A stretch of 64,000 bases of DNA, from assembly GCF_029407905.1 (NCBI RefSeq), contig NC_073627.1, forward strand, positions 143,047,697 through 143,111,696, written 5' to 3'. This DNA comes from Bubalus kerabau (lineage: Eukaryota; Chordata; Mammalia; Artiodactyla; Bovidae). How positions within the stretch are numbered: the stretch's first letter is position 1; every line of letters starts with the position of its first letter. Below, piece by piece: positions 48,057 to 59,265 of this stretch. A program made the translations under genes and the position numbers. The notes under the pieces are model-generated. The model did no database searches and had not been told where the DNA came from. It saw only the letters and a program-made list of their open reading frames with translations.

Positions 48057-48262
48057 TTGATTCCCTGATATCTCTGATGGTCAAGATTCTGCCTGCAATG
48101 CAAGAGACCCAAGTTAGATCCCTGAGTTGGGAAGATCCCCTGGAGAAGGGAATGGGTACCCACTCCAGTATTCTTGCCTGGAGAATTCTGTGGACAGAGG
48201 AGCGTGGAGGGCTACAGTCCATGAGGTTGCAAAGAGTCAGATACCACTGAGTGACTAATACT
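48057..48262 (+). mobile_element. Bov-tA SINE
   Basis: tRNA-derived head and BovB-type tail, plus orientation. Confidence 0.85.
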
Positions 48263-48963
48263 TTCACTTTTCACTTTTACTTAGATTCAAATCTCAGCGT
48301 TCACAGACCAGTTATGCGTTTGGGCAAGTATTTTAAACATTTTGAATCTGAATTTCCTTATCTTAAACTGGAGGTAACAATGCTTATTGTGAAGAGTTGT
48401 CTTGAGCATTATAAAAGATAAAAAACCTTGCATGGGGTAGATTCTTAATTGATAACATGGTGGGATGAAATACTGTTTCTGCTAGAGGGATTTTAGACTG
48501 AGGAACAGGTTGCAGGAGGATTTGGAGAGCTCTTTGTAAAGGTATATTTGTGACGGCTCCTGTGGTTGAGCTGTGCTTGCAATAGCACTCTGAGTAATTT
48601 GATGAAAATATTGGACCACAACACATCAGTATAGACATTTACCTGTGAATTATTTTTTGGCACCTAAATCCTCAACCTCCTAGGCGGTGAGGGAATTGTA
48701 TCTACAGAGAAAGCCAAGAGCACTTTTCCTTAGCTTCTGGAACCTTCTGATGACATTGAGGGGGTTTTGTTCAGGGTTTTTTAAACCACCTAAGGCACTT
48801 TGCCACTTTGCTGAAGTGTGAATTGCCTGCTGTCAGCCTGGAGTTCTCACCTCCGCAATCTGGCTGCAGGCATATTTGCATATTAGATGGTGTGTTCTTT
48901 AACCCCCTGAGGTTTGAATCCACTCAGAGTTTGTGTGCCAGGTGAGTGTGTGTATGTGTATCT

Positions 48964-48967
48964 GTGA

Positions 48968-48998
<31 letters not shown>
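48964..48998. repeat. (GA)n microsatellite
   Basis: Mostly uninterrupted AG dinucleotides, next to a GT-rich stretch. Confidence 0.95.
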
Positions 48999-51014
48999 GA
49001 AGAAAGAAATCTGGATACTTTAAAACCCCAGGACAGTTTCAGCTCCATGGTCTCCAGAAAAACAGAAAACTTCCAACAATAGCTCCATTGACTTTTATGT
49101 AAATGGCACTCTTCAGGAAAACACTGGGCTAATTCCCAAAGTCCCAGAATATAACCTGAGCATTTGTTTGAGTAGGAGGTGGAGAGACAGTTCTGTGGAG
49201 TCGATGAACATCTGTTGAGAGCTGCTGTGCGGGGCCCCAGGAGACAGCTCACAGCCTGGCTCTTACCTGCCAGAGGTACAGAGATTTACCATACTAGGTG
49301 TGCGTGTGTGTGATGGCTTTGTACCATGTCCATGTAGCTAAGCTGGAACTGAGTTTCCCGGGAGTCCCTTCCTGAATAGTTCAGGTTAGGGCTGACCTCA
49401 GGAGAATTTTGTGCAAGATTTGGAAGGCTGAAGTGAAGTAGCAGCCAGTCCACTGTGAAGAACAGAGCAGGATCCTGGGCATGGTGGCAGGACATACCTC
49501 TGGACACTCTGATCTGCTGGCTCACTTTAGGGTGCAGGACAGCACCCAGGCCCGCAGCTCCCCAACTCCTGCTGCATCGCCTCCTTCAGCCGTTCTGAGT
49601 CCCGGGTTGGGTGTACGCTCAGCTCTGTGGCAAAGGGCTCCAGCTTCTGCAAGTCACCCGAGTCAATGAGCTTGGAGACAGTGGACAGAAGTCCATTTGT
49701 TCTCACAGGTTCCAGTTTTCCTTGCTGTCTTCCGCTTCACAGTCAGCTTTCCTTTCCAACTGCTGGCATCACCAGCTTGCAGAGATTTCAGGCCTAACAC
49801 CAGATGCAGAGGTGACAGAGGTACATGGGTTTCTCCATCAACTTCTTGATTGGACAAGGTCTATTCCCTACCCTGAATTCTTATAGTATTCTGTTTCTCT
49901 TATCAAACATGACAGTAGTAGATTATTCAGGCCGCGTTAAAGGCCCAGAAGATGGAGGGATTAAAGCCAGAAGGCTTCACAGAAGAGGTGACATCTGAGT
50001 TGTTGCTGAAATGATAAGGAGATGGTTGCATGGATGGGGAAGGAAGGAGAAATTGTAGAGTTCAGCTGGCTCAAGCCAAGTGATTGGAGGGTGAACAGGG
50101 CACCTTTCTGTCCTCTCTGGGTACAGAGCACAGGTAGAAAGTGAACATCTGTCTGATCCTGGCTCTTGATCCTAGCTCTTCTGGTCTGGCTGTTAGCTGT
50201 GGTCACCACTGAATACAGGTATCTATTGAGATACAGTTTTGCTAGGGTGCACCCTTGTCACTACCCTAAGCCTCCTCCCCATAAGACAGTACTGGCCTGC
50301 TGCCCTCCCCAGTGGCGCCACATAGCCACCGCAGGCTTGTCTCTCTTGGCCCCCATGGCGGCATCTTTGTTTCCTCTGCAGTGTTGGTGACAGCAGGGGT
50401 GTGAAATCATGCCCAGGGGCTTCCTGTCCTAGGCAGGGCACTGTGCCCTCTAGCCTTGGATCCCTAAGCTTGTCCCAGCACCCATCTCATGGGACTCTAC
50501 TTGAAGCAGGGGCAAGGTACCCTACACCTGTAACTTGCTGATGCTTTCTGAGTATCACAATGGGAAGGCCTGGGATCAGGTACCTATTCTTACCTAAACC
50601 TGTAACCAGTAATTTGAAATCTTTCTTCACTAGTTCTTTGGTGACAGGGTTCCTTCTGGCTTCCAGAATCAAGTCCTCAGCATGTATTTATTCCCTGGGA
50701 GACCAGGGAGCAGAACACCACATTTAATAAAAGCCCTGATACTGGTTTATATATGAATTTTAATCTCAGAAGGATCCACACTTTACAGACGGTTATGAGC
50801 CACTCTTTTTCCACTTAGTGTGTCTGAAAATCTTTTTACAAGCAGCACATTTGTCTCGACCTCATTTTTTTTTTTCTTTTTAACGTCAGACGGGTAATGT
50901 GCCAGTGTCGTAACAAGGTTTGCGGGGAGGCACGTGTCACGCAGCAGCATGAACACCCAATCATCACGCTCATGAACTACAAAAGAATCTACCTCATTGT
51001 TTAAAAAACACATT

Positions 51015-51222
51015 TTAATTCTTATTTATTTTGGCTGCACTGGGTCTTCATTGTGGTGCAGGGGTTCTCTTGTTGAGGGGCACAGACTCCACAGAGCTCA
51101 GGCCTGGTGGTCGTGGCACATGGACTTGGTTGCCCTACAGCACATGGGATCTTAGTTTCCCAACCAGGGATTGAACCCTGCCTTGGAAGGCAGATTCTTA
51201 ACCACTGGACCACCAGGGAAGC
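51015..51222 (-). mobile_element. CHR-type SINE
   Basis: Reverse copy with TTTGGCTGCACTGGGTCTTC and CCACCAGGGAAGCTC ends. Confidence 0.8.
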
Positions 51223-51571
51223 TCATCTTGATTGAGCAGCACCAAGGGGCCCATGGAGATCATCAGCTCCTATTCCAGCCACTCCTCTCAGCGTCAGTTG
51301 TGCCACCCAGGAGCACCAGCTTCTTCTCTGGCGCTGGAATCCTGCAGATGAGGCCCTGCAGCTCCGGCCTCTCCCTGCCTGGGCCAGTCTCTCAGACCTC
51401 AACTGCACTTTAGACCCCTGGTTTTCTTTCAGTTCTGCCATCTCACCTGGGAACCTTTGTCCATGCCGTTCCCTCCACCTGGAACACACTTTCCTCCTTC
51501 CCTTGCCGGTTTACCTTTTACTCATCCTTTACTTCTCTGCTGAAACAGCTTTCTTTCAGGAAGCATTCCTT

Positions 51572-51606
51572 ATTGCTTCTCGGCCTTTTGGCTGAGATCA
51601 AGTGTA
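51572..51606 (+). pseudogene. Truncated U2 snRNA pseudogene (35 nt)
   Basis: The first 35 nucleotides of U2 snRNA are recognisable (ATTGCTTCTCGGCCTTTTGG, then CTGAGATCAAGTGTA), with two differences from the usual U2 5' end. The copy stops sharply after AGTGTA. It is flanked by near-identical direct repeats, GGAAGCATTCCTT at 51,559-51,571 and GGAAGCATACCTT at 51,607-51,619, so it was inserted by retrotransposition. No promoter elements or snRNA 3' part are present, so it is not functional. Confidence 0.85.
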
Positions 51607-51892
51607 GGAAGCATACCTTGATCCCTCAGGCAAGGTCAAGTTTCCAATCATACATTTTCCCTTTGGAACACAGACCTTATTGACAAATGTTTTAAAATTT
51701 GCTTAACTATTTGTTTAAAGTCTTCCTCTCCTACTAGACTATAAACTATATTCTATATTCATGCGAGGGCAAAGGCCAAGCACAGTACTTGGTACATAGT
51801 AGGTGCTCCATAAATATTTGCTGCAGGAACAAATGCCACAGGTTTTTCTTTAGCAGAGCCTTACTGAAAGGATCTTCCATGTTTTTTGTTTT

Positions 51893-51998
51893 TTGGTGTG
51901 TGTGTGTGTTTGGCTGCACGCATGGCATGCAGGATCTTAGTTCCACACCCCCTGCAGTGGAATCTCAGAGTCTTAAGGCTGGACCACCAGGGAAGTCC
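51893..51998 (-). mobile_element. CHR-type SINE
   Basis: Reverse copy with a TG-rich left edge and GGACCACCAGGGAAGTCCC right edge. Confidence 0.78.
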
Positions 51999-52239
51999 CT
52001 CCTGTCTTTTGTTGTTGACATTTTTTCCTGCAGTGTAAAGAAGACTAAATGGAAAAGACTAAAAAAGTCTGTTGTTACTGTATGGCTGATTATAAAGTTA
52101 ATGTTCTCTGTAAATTTCCAAATAATATAGATATATATGGAGCAGAAAATGAAAGTTTCCCTGTAATCTTATCCTCCAGAAAACAGTATTAATGATGTGT
52201 ATCCTCTTCTAGTCATTTTTCTGTGCATATTGAAGTCTA

Positions 52240-52460
52240 TTGAGTGCTTATTAATCAGCAGGCACTGTTCTAAACCATTTGACAAAGTTAAGTCATGTAA
52301 TCCTCACAGCAACCCTTTATAGGAGAGCTATCATTATCCTGTCTTAAGCTGAGGAAACTGAGCCTTAGGAGCTCATCACATGGTGAATGAGTGGCAGAGC
52401 CCGAACTTGAACCCAGGCTCCAGGTTCATACTCTTGGCCACTCTGCTAGTTCGCCTCTGA
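52240..52460 (+). repeat. MIR relic
   Basis: TAATCCTCACAGCAACCCT and CTGAGGAAACTGAGCC pattern of MIR. Confidence 0.85.
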
Positions 52461-52649
52461 TGGGATGGGAAGGAGACTTTCTACCATGGCTGCCCCTTTA
52501 TATTTTGAATTTTGGACCATGTGAATGTATCACATTCCAAAACATAAAAGACTGAAAAAAATCAGTAACAAATTTTTAGAACACTAAGCCACCATTCCTA
52601 AGTGACTCTTCTAAGCCATCAGAAACCACATTGTTTCCCAGAGAACGCT

Positions 52650-52790
52650 AATCAATACTCTGTGATGGCCTATATGGGAAAGAATCTAAAATGGAGTGGG
52701 TATATGTATAATGATTCATTCTGCTGTACAGAGAAACTAACCAACATTGTAAATCAGCTATACCCCAAAATAAATAAACTATAGAAGTTA
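52650..52790 (+). repeat. L1-like 3' tail fragment
   Basis: CATTCTGCTGTACAGAGAAA and AACATTGTAAATCAGCTATA followed by an A-rich end. Confidence 0.6.
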
Positions 52791-53226
52791 AAAAATACAA
52801 AGAAACCATACTTTGGGGTCTCTTTGCTCCAGAGTCTCAAGCTGGAGGCTGAGGGAAATGGGATTGTGGATTTGATGATGACATTGTACCGCATCTCTCC
52901 CATTCCCAGCATCTCTCCAGGTTTGCTGAGTTTGCACCTGAGGATCTCCCATCTCTACATACACACATGGGCCCTGCTCCAGCAGGGAGACCCGGAAGAG
53001 TTGGGACAGACCCACATTACCAGCTAGAGGCCGGGGGCTGCAGTTAGACACAAAGGCCTGTCTCTGACTCCTGGCTTCCCTGCATTGGTCCTCAGCATGT
53101 AGGTGATGAGGTCACTGTTAGCTGGTCTGTGTGACTCCCCAGCACCAGAGTGCTGCCCCACTCCGGCCTCCTCAGCATGGATCTTCCTGTTTTGTGTAAC
53201 TTGGCACATCTTTGTTATGCCTTCAG

Positions 53227-53360
53227 ATAGACCATGGCCCTGAGAGCATGTGGCTTGATCATCTTCCGAAGACGCCTCATCCCCAAGGTGGACAACACTG
53301 CCATTGAGTTTCTACTGCTACAGGCATCAGATGGCATTCATCACTGGACTCCTCCCAAAG
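53227..53360 (+). CDS. NUDT2: NUDT2 first coding exon
   Basis: The exon follows acceptor TTATGCCTTCAG. The start codon is at 53,234 in a good context (GACCATGG), and 127 coding bases give residues 1-42 plus one base of Gly43. The protein begins MALRACGLIIFRRRLIPKVD and ends HHWTPPK, the N-terminal strands of diadenosine tetraphosphate (Ap4A) hydrolase. The enzyme splits Ap4A asymmetrically to ATP and AMP in the cytosol and nucleus. The donor GTGGGA is rather weak. The Nudix box begins exactly at the split Gly codon, so all catalytic residues are in the next exon. Readthrough of this donor would add unrelated residues and soon stop, so splicing is required for activity. Confidence 0.96.
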
Positions 53361-53769
53361 GTGGGAGGCCAGGGGGTGGGCTGTGGGGAAATGCCAAGCG
53401 CTGTTCAGAAATCCACGCTGCCAGGCACCCTACAGCACTTGCTTCCCAGTGATTGTGTAGCAGGAGGTGGGTGTGTGGGCAGAAACTCTCGGCCCTTCCT
53501 GCATACAAGGTCTACATGCCAGGCCAGGAGAACCAAAATAGAACTCTGACTGAATACCAGGTTTTCTTGTATCGGTCACCGGAGCGTCAGCCTCTCCAGT
53601 GAATTTTTGGGGAAGGAGAAGAGGCACTGGTCTGGCAGCTGGGGACCCTGGGGCCAGGTCATTACTCGGCTACAGGTTAAGAGTGAACAGCCCCCAGACA
53701 GAAGGGAGCAGAGACTTTAAGGGAAAGTGGGGTGGGGGAGAGGTGAACAAGGCTCCTCCAGGGTTGGAG

Positions 53770-53978
53770 GAGGGCTTCTCTGGTAGCTCAGATGGTAAAG
53801 AATCTGCCTGCAGTTTGAGAGACCTGGGTTCGAACCCTGGGTTGGGAAAATCCCCTGGAGAAGGGAATGACTACCCACTCTAGTATTCTTGCCTGGAGAA
53901 TTCCATAGACAGAGAAGCCTGGCGGGCTGTAGTCCATGGGGTCATAAGAGTCGGATGTGACTGAGCAACTAACATCTT
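53770..53978 (+). mobile_element. Bov-tA SINE in NUDT2 intron 2
   Basis: Flanked by AGGGTTGGAG at 53,760-53,769 and 53,979-53,988. Confidence 0.9.
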
Positions 53979-54195
53979 AGGGTTGGAGAACAAGGAAGTG
54001 GAAACAGGAAAAACAGTTGGCACATTTGAGTTCCACTGAGGAGAAACAAAGTGAAAAAAAAAAAAAAGAGGTGTCACCAATACTATGAATAGGAATATTC
54101 ACACTTGCCTCCTGATCACCTGAGTCACACTGCATGGTGCCTCTCAATGAAAAATTTCAAAGGAAATCTCTGAATTTTCCCTGCCTTAGGCGAGG

Positions 54196-54459
54196 GCTGC
54201 TGCTGCTGCTGCTAAGTCGATTCAGTCGTGTCCGACTCTGTGCGACCCCATAGACAACAGCCCACCAGGCTCCCCGGTCCCTGGGATTCTCCAGGCAAGA
54301 ACACTGGAGTGGGTTGCCAGTTCCTTCCCCAATGCATGAAAGTGAAAAGTGAAAGTGAAGTCACTCAGTTGTGCCCAACTCTTAGCGACCCCATGGACTG
54401 CAGCCCACCAGGCTCCTCCATCCATGGGAGTTTCCAGGCAAGAGTACTGGAGTGGGGTG
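54196..54459 (-). mobile_element. BOV-A2 SINE in NUDT2 intron 2
   Basis: Reverse BOV-A2 starting with (GCT)n; ends at GGAGTGGGGTGG. Confidence 0.88.
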
Positions 54460-55735
54460 GGAGAAGTTACCATCTTAGCACTGATGGGCAGAATGCTGAA
54501 TAGATGCTGTTGGGTGGGGTGTGCTCAGAGGTTCCCACACAGTTCTGAGGGAAGGTCAGGCATCCCGAATCAGCGTCACCTCTCTGCCCACCAGCATCCC
54601 TCCCACCTGCCTTCCCCGATGCAGTACCTGCCTGGCTTTGTGTCCACGGCTACATGAGGTGCTTCCAGAGAAAATTCCCCAGCAGCCATGGACAGAAATG
54701 GAATTTTAAGTCCAGACTCCTGGTTGCTTTCTGTGGGAGCTATGCAGCAGCAGACTGGGGCGCTGCTCTGGGGACCCCCGGGATGGAGGAGACTAGGATG
54801 TAGCCCTGTCTTTGAGCTAAGAAGAGAACAGCTAAGAATTCCTGCTTCCCAGGAGCTCCCGAACCAGGAGGCCCCCAGCAACTTGTTGAAGCCATGTGTT
54901 GATCGAGGCTGCCAGACCCCTCCCAGGCCTTCTTGGCCCCCTTGGACAAGCTGAGAATTTACAGGGAGGGCCTTGAGGCAAAGCCGAGGGCTGCTCCCAG
55001 TCTGCAGAGCTTCAAGTTCTCTTACAACAGTTTCTTGGCAGTTGTCTGCTTGGGTTTGGGCCTTGCCAACAAATTTTCTTAGAACTGGCTCTCGGCTTGT
55101 CCTTAGTCTAAGTTCCCATCAGGACTTTCCCTATGAAACTAGAATCTGGCCTTACTCAGAAAGATGAAAACAATTTGGAAGAGCCTTGATAGCTACTTGG
55201 AAACAGCTGCCGGTGCCTTGGTATAGGGTTTAGAGCCTGACCGTTGGCCCTGGGACTTCGGGCACCAACTGCAGACGGTGTTAGTCCTCACTATGGGCTA
55301 TAAGCGAAGAACTCCCTCTTCAGCCAGCTCCCACCTGGCAAGAAAGGACCACCCTTCCTTGGGAAAGTCACGGTAAGGTCTCCCAGGGAAGGGTTTCCCT
55401 GAGAACATGGGATGAAGAGAGCTCCAGAGAAAAATAGAGCAGAGGTCTGGGGGAGGCCAACTTCCACATCGAGGAGCAGCATTCTAGACCAGACTTGCCA
55501 AATATATGGTTTGTTTCTCTCTCTGTAGCAAAGATGGGGTGGGGAAGGGGCTTGCCCAGACACCACAGAGCCAGACCCTACATGTCCTGTACCCTATTCC
55601 CTGCCAGTTTAGGATATTGCTAAAGCCTAGCAACACCTAGAAAAGTCACCACAGACCCAGCTTTAAATCATCTGACCTGGAAAATCTAGCTTTGTTGACG
55701 ATTGTATTTGCTTCCTCTTCTTTTTTCCTCACCAG

Positions 55736-56052
55736 GCCATGTGGAACCAGGAGAAAGTGACTTGGAAACAGCCCTTCGGGAGACCCAGGAGGAAGCAGGC
55801 ATAGAAGCAGGCCAGCTGACCATTATTGAGGGCTTCAGAAGGGAGCTCAGGTACGTGGCCAGAGAGAAGCCTAAAATCGTCATCTACTGGCTGGCGGAGG
55901 TAAAGGACTGCGATGTGGAGGTCCGCCTCTCCCGCGAGCACCAAGCCTACCGCTGGCTGGAGCTGGAGGATGCCTGCCAGTTGGCTCAGTTTGAGGAGAT
56001 GAAGGCGGCACTCCAAGAAGGACACCAGTTTCTCTGCTCCACAGCGACCTGA
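55736..56052 (+). CDS. NUDT2: NUDT2 terminal coding exon with Nudix box
   Basis: 317 coding bases complete Gly43 and run to the TGA stop at 56,050-56,052, giving a 147-residue protein, the usual NUDT2 length. The Nudix signature G-x5-E-x7-REUxEExGU is complete: Gly43, Glu49, then RETQEEAGI at residues 57-65. The glutamates there bind the catalytic divalent metal. Downstream segments KPKIVIYWLAEVKD and HQAYRWLELEDACQLA match the substrate-binding half of the fold. No frameshift or missing catalytic residue is seen. The protein hydrolyses Ap4A and related dinucleotides and so limits this alarmone-like signal; some reports link it to transcription control through MITF/HINT1. Confidence 0.97.
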
Positions 56053-56335
56053 ACTGACCAGAGTCTGGCCTTTTGCCTCAGTAGGATCCTTCAGGGCCTT
56101 CTGAGATGAACTGCCTTCACTTCACTTCACTTCCTTGGTCTTTGGCTCATTATAGCAGAGGGCAGAGAGGCTAGTAAAATCAGCTGAGGACTCTCAGAGG
56201 AGAGCAAGCAAGAATTTCAGCTAGGTGGAAAGGAAGGGAAAGGAGTTGTTTAAAAAAAAAAAAAAGCCCAGGTCCAGTGAGTGCCTCCTTATACTTTATG
56301 AATAAAGTTTATGAATAAACTTCAAGCAGCTTCTC
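56053..56335 (+). terminator. NUDT2: NUDT2 3'UTR and twin polyadenylation signals
   Basis: The 3'UTR runs from the stop to about 15 bases after the second AATAAA. Two canonical signals lie at 56,301-56,306 and 56,314-56,319, made by a 13-bp tandem repeat of TTTATGAATAAA. A run of A residues at about 56,251-56,265 lies upstream and could misprime oligo-dT. The exact cleavage site is not visible. Confidence 0.8.
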
Positions 56336-56639
56336 TCTCCCTCTAACCTGCTGTATTTATTTCATGGACTCGTGCCCGGGGCATGGGGGTGCAGTGGAGA
56401 AAAACTAGAGTGGATCAGGGCTCCAACCTTAGCTGGAGGGAACCCTGGGACCAACCACTGTACCCCAGAAAAGCTGAGGAATCAGGGAGACCCAACATGA
56501 CCAGGGTAGCTCTTCTGTCCCTGGACCTCCAAGCACTCTCACCCCACCCCACCGACATGCCCGATTTGTTGTGGCTTTTATCAGAACGGACAAATGAGTG
56601 GGACTGGAGCGTAGGAATTGGGTCTGCCCGCCATATCCA

Positions 56640-56735
56640 CAGATGCCGAGGACCCACAGTGGGACTTGATCATCTGCGGAGTTTGGTATCCACAGTGGGT
56701 CCCCCAGTCCTCCGCAGATAACGGAGTACGATTCT
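56640..56735. repeat. Possible Tigger-like DNA transposon remnant
   Basis: Paired phrases TATCCACAGATGCCGAGGAC and GTATCCACAGTGGGTCCCC/CCGCAGATAACGGAGTACGA resemble the ends of an old pogo-type short element. Weak similarity only. Confidence 0.35.
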
Positions 56736-58307
56736 ACTCACTAATGTATCTTTTCCTGGCACCAGGGACACATGTTGCAGGTGCTCAGTATTTCCTAAAA
56801 TAGAGACCCAGACACAACAGGGACAGGAGGGTCAGGCAGCCCTGGGCCACCAGGTCAATGACACACACACTCCAGCCTCCCAGCCCAGTCCTGACTCCCA
56901 CAGTCAGCGTGGTGTCAGTGTGACTGAGGTCACTAGCGAGGAGCAGGCCTGAGCCTGGGGCCTCTGCTGGGCCACCTGCAGCCCTGTCACTCCCCTGTGC
57001 CGTCCTCGCCTGCTGCGGCCCTCACCTTTAGCAGGCCTTGCTTGTTGGCATTCCTCTCTTCCTACCTACTCCCTTTCTCCACAACTCTGCTGGAAGATCC
57101 AGAGGCGCAAGAGGTAGGCCCTGGCCCTCTTTCCCCTTGCTACTAGGGCTCACAGAACGCAGGGAAGGTGTTAGATCCTACAGCCCTTCCAGGAGCTGTT
57201 AGCAGCTGGGTTCATGTGGATTTCATTAGAGAGTTGTTGCCCAATGAAGTGCGGAAGATTGGCTGGGAAGGGGCATTGGCAAAGGTCAACCTGGATTACC
57301 AGGGTCAAGAACAGGCACCCCCAGACGAAATAGAGAAGTCGCCTGGGTCTCTGACAGGCTTCCAGATGTTTTCAGTCACCGTTTCTCCGTGCAGACAGGG
57401 CAGAAGTACTAGTGAACAGGATCTTGGAGCCCTGCCAGGGGCCTGAACGGTTTTGTTCCTCACCCCTCTGAGCGGCACTCCCTGAAGGAGGCCTGCTGCA
57501 GGAAGTTTTTGGAGCTTAGTGTTCTCTTTCCAGGCCAGCAGGGACCACATCCTACTGATTTAATAAATGCCTGCTGGGCAGTGGTGCCAAACCACAGCCT
57601 GGCTGCCTCCTAATGAGGGCTGGCCAGCCCTGTGCTCTCAGCATGGGAGTCTGAGGGAGTCTGTGGAATCTCAAAATGCTCAGTGCTTGTACATCAGAGT
57701 TCGAAGGGACCTGGAAAATGACCTGATTCTGCTGCTCATTTTTTTTTTTAAGCTGGGAATATTGAGGCTTAAGGAGGTAGATGGCCCTGGCAATTGTCTA
57801 TATGTGAGGTCCTTCGAGAATTAGGTGCCCGAGGGGACTCTTATTTTAGAATATCTTGTGTAGCTTTGGAGTCATTCTTCTAGGCCTTACAGAGTTTTCC
57901 ATTAAAGCACAGGTACTTTGGAGAAGGGGGGTGAATAAATTGCATTCAGCTGCTCACTTTGTGGGACGAATTGACAGGTGTGACTGGGCATGTTAATGGG
58001 CAGTGGATGAGGGAGGGTGAGAGCAGAGCTGAGATTGGGGTCTAACAGGTGAGTGGGCTTTGTTGTCATCACCACTTTGCTTTTGGCTGCCTGGGCTTGT
58101 TCAAGGGTCATGGGGCTAAGACTGCAATTTCCCCTTCAGTCTCAGGCCCTCCAACCAGGTTCCAGAGCATCTCCTCCTGGGAGCTTTCCCTGACAACCAC
58201 TCGTTCTGTAAACACGGTTCTGTCCCCACCTACACCCAAAGAGGCTTCTCTTGGAGTTGCACTCCAAGAGTTTTCCCCACTACCACCTGTGCCACCCCAG
58301 GGTGAAA

Positions 58308-58505
58308 TGTTAGTCCTCATTCGTATCTGACTCTTTGCAACCCCATGGGTTATAGCCCACTAGGCTTCTCTGTCCATGGAATTCTCCAGGCAAGAATACT
58401 GGAGTCATTTACTATTCCCTTTTCCAGGGGTTCCTGACCCAGGGATTGAACCCAGGTCTCCTGCATCGAAGGCAGATTCTTTACCCTCTGAGCCACCAGG
58501 GAAGC
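58308..58505 (-). mobile_element. Bov-tA SINE
   Basis: Reverse Bov-tA flanked by imperfect direct repeats CCACCCCAGGGTGA (58,294-58,307) and CATCCCGGGGTGA (about 58,507-58,519). Confidence 0.88.
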
Positions 58506-58688
58506 CCATCCCGGGGTGAAGAAACATCTAGTAAATTAATCCCCACGAGGATGGTCCTAAGTTGCCCCCTCTTGGGGGCCTTTGATAGAGGCTCTGGAAA
58601 ACCAAAATGCCCTCTTGACTCTCAGAAGCAGTATCTTACACCCCCACAGTAAGCAGTTGTTTGCTGAATTGAAGACCTAAAGGCATGA

Positions 58689-59265
58689 AGCTATAGGGGT
58701 GATTTTATTTTATTTTATTTTATTTTATTTTTTTAACAGCTCAGCTTTTTATTGAATGTGTTACTAAAGAGGTTTAGTCAAAAAGACCAAAGCCCATGTC
58801 ATCATCAGACTCTTCAGATTCTTCTTTCTTTGCTTCTACTTTCTTCTCCTCAGCTGGGGCAGCAGCAGTGGATGGGGCAGGACCTCCTGCTGGTGCGGCA
58901 CCGGCCGCTGGGGCAGGTCCACCAGCCCCCACATTGCAGATGAGGCTCCCGATGTTGACATTGGCCAAAGCCTTTGCAAACAAACCTGGCCAGAAAGGCT
59001 CAACATTTACACCGGCTGCTTTAATGAGGGCATTGATCTTATCCTCCGTGACCGTCACCTCATCGTCGTGCAGAATGAGGGCAGAGTAGATACAAGCGAG
59101 CTCGGAGACGGAGGCCATGGTGCGAGCGAGTGCTAGGTGGGGGCTGCCGGGCGCGGTGCTAGTCGCCGGATGAAGTGAGGGCCTCACCCCAAAACGGCCT
59201 TAGCTTCCTCGGAAGAACCGAGCACCTTGGCGGCAGCGGAGGAAAGAGCTATAGGGGTGATTTTA
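58689..59265 (-). mobile_element. L1-mobilised RPLP1 insertion with 19-bp target-site duplication
   Basis: The duplication AGCTATAGGGGTGATTTTA occurs at 58,689-58,707 and 59,247-59,265. Between them lies the RPLP1 mRNA copy with its tail, seen on the plus strand as a (TTTTA)n-like tract at about 58,708-58,735. These are the marks of LINE-1 reverse transcription of an mRNA. Confidence 0.92.
58774..59118 (-). pseudogene. RPLP1: RPLP1 processed retrocopy with intact reading frame
   Basis: An uninterrupted 114-codon frame encodes ribosomal stalk protein P1: it starts MASVSELACIYSALILHDDE, has the Ala/Pro/Gly-rich hinge at about residues 69-90, and ends with the conserved acidic tail ESDDDMGFGLFD. 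It agrees with mammalian P1 throughout as far as I can recall it. There are no introns, although the parent gene is spliced. The 5'UTR is retained back to a CTTTCC start typical of ribosomal-protein mRNAs, and an A-rich tail lies at the 3' end. Perfect 19-bp target-site duplications flank it, so it is a retrocopy. An upstream in-frame ATG at 59,187 lies in the 5'UTR and is probably unused. No promoter of its own is evident. Whether it is transcribed is unknown. Confidence 0.9.

Larger units (their letters stand above)
45158..53226 (+). other. NUDT2: NUDT2 intron 1
   Basis: An 8.1-kb intron between the GTGAGT donor and the GCCTTCAG acceptor at 53,226. It contains MIR relics, two Bov-tA SINEs, CHR SINEs, a (GA)n microsatellite and a truncated U2 pseudogene. 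Sections 46,790-48,050 and 49,000-51,010 show nothing else I can name. Confidence 0.7.
53361..55735 (+). other. NUDT2: NUDT2 intron 2
   Basis: A 2.4-kb phase-1 intron from GTGGGA to CTTTTTTCCTCACCAG. It contains a Bov-tA SINE at 53,770-53,978 and a BOV-A2 SINE at 54,196-54,459. I see nothing else in 54,470-55,735. Confidence 0.85.

Noticed and set aside
58796..59089. Plus-strand frame opposite RPLP1
   Set aside because: Its Ala/Gly-rich sequence is the antisense shadow of the P1 hinge and tail.
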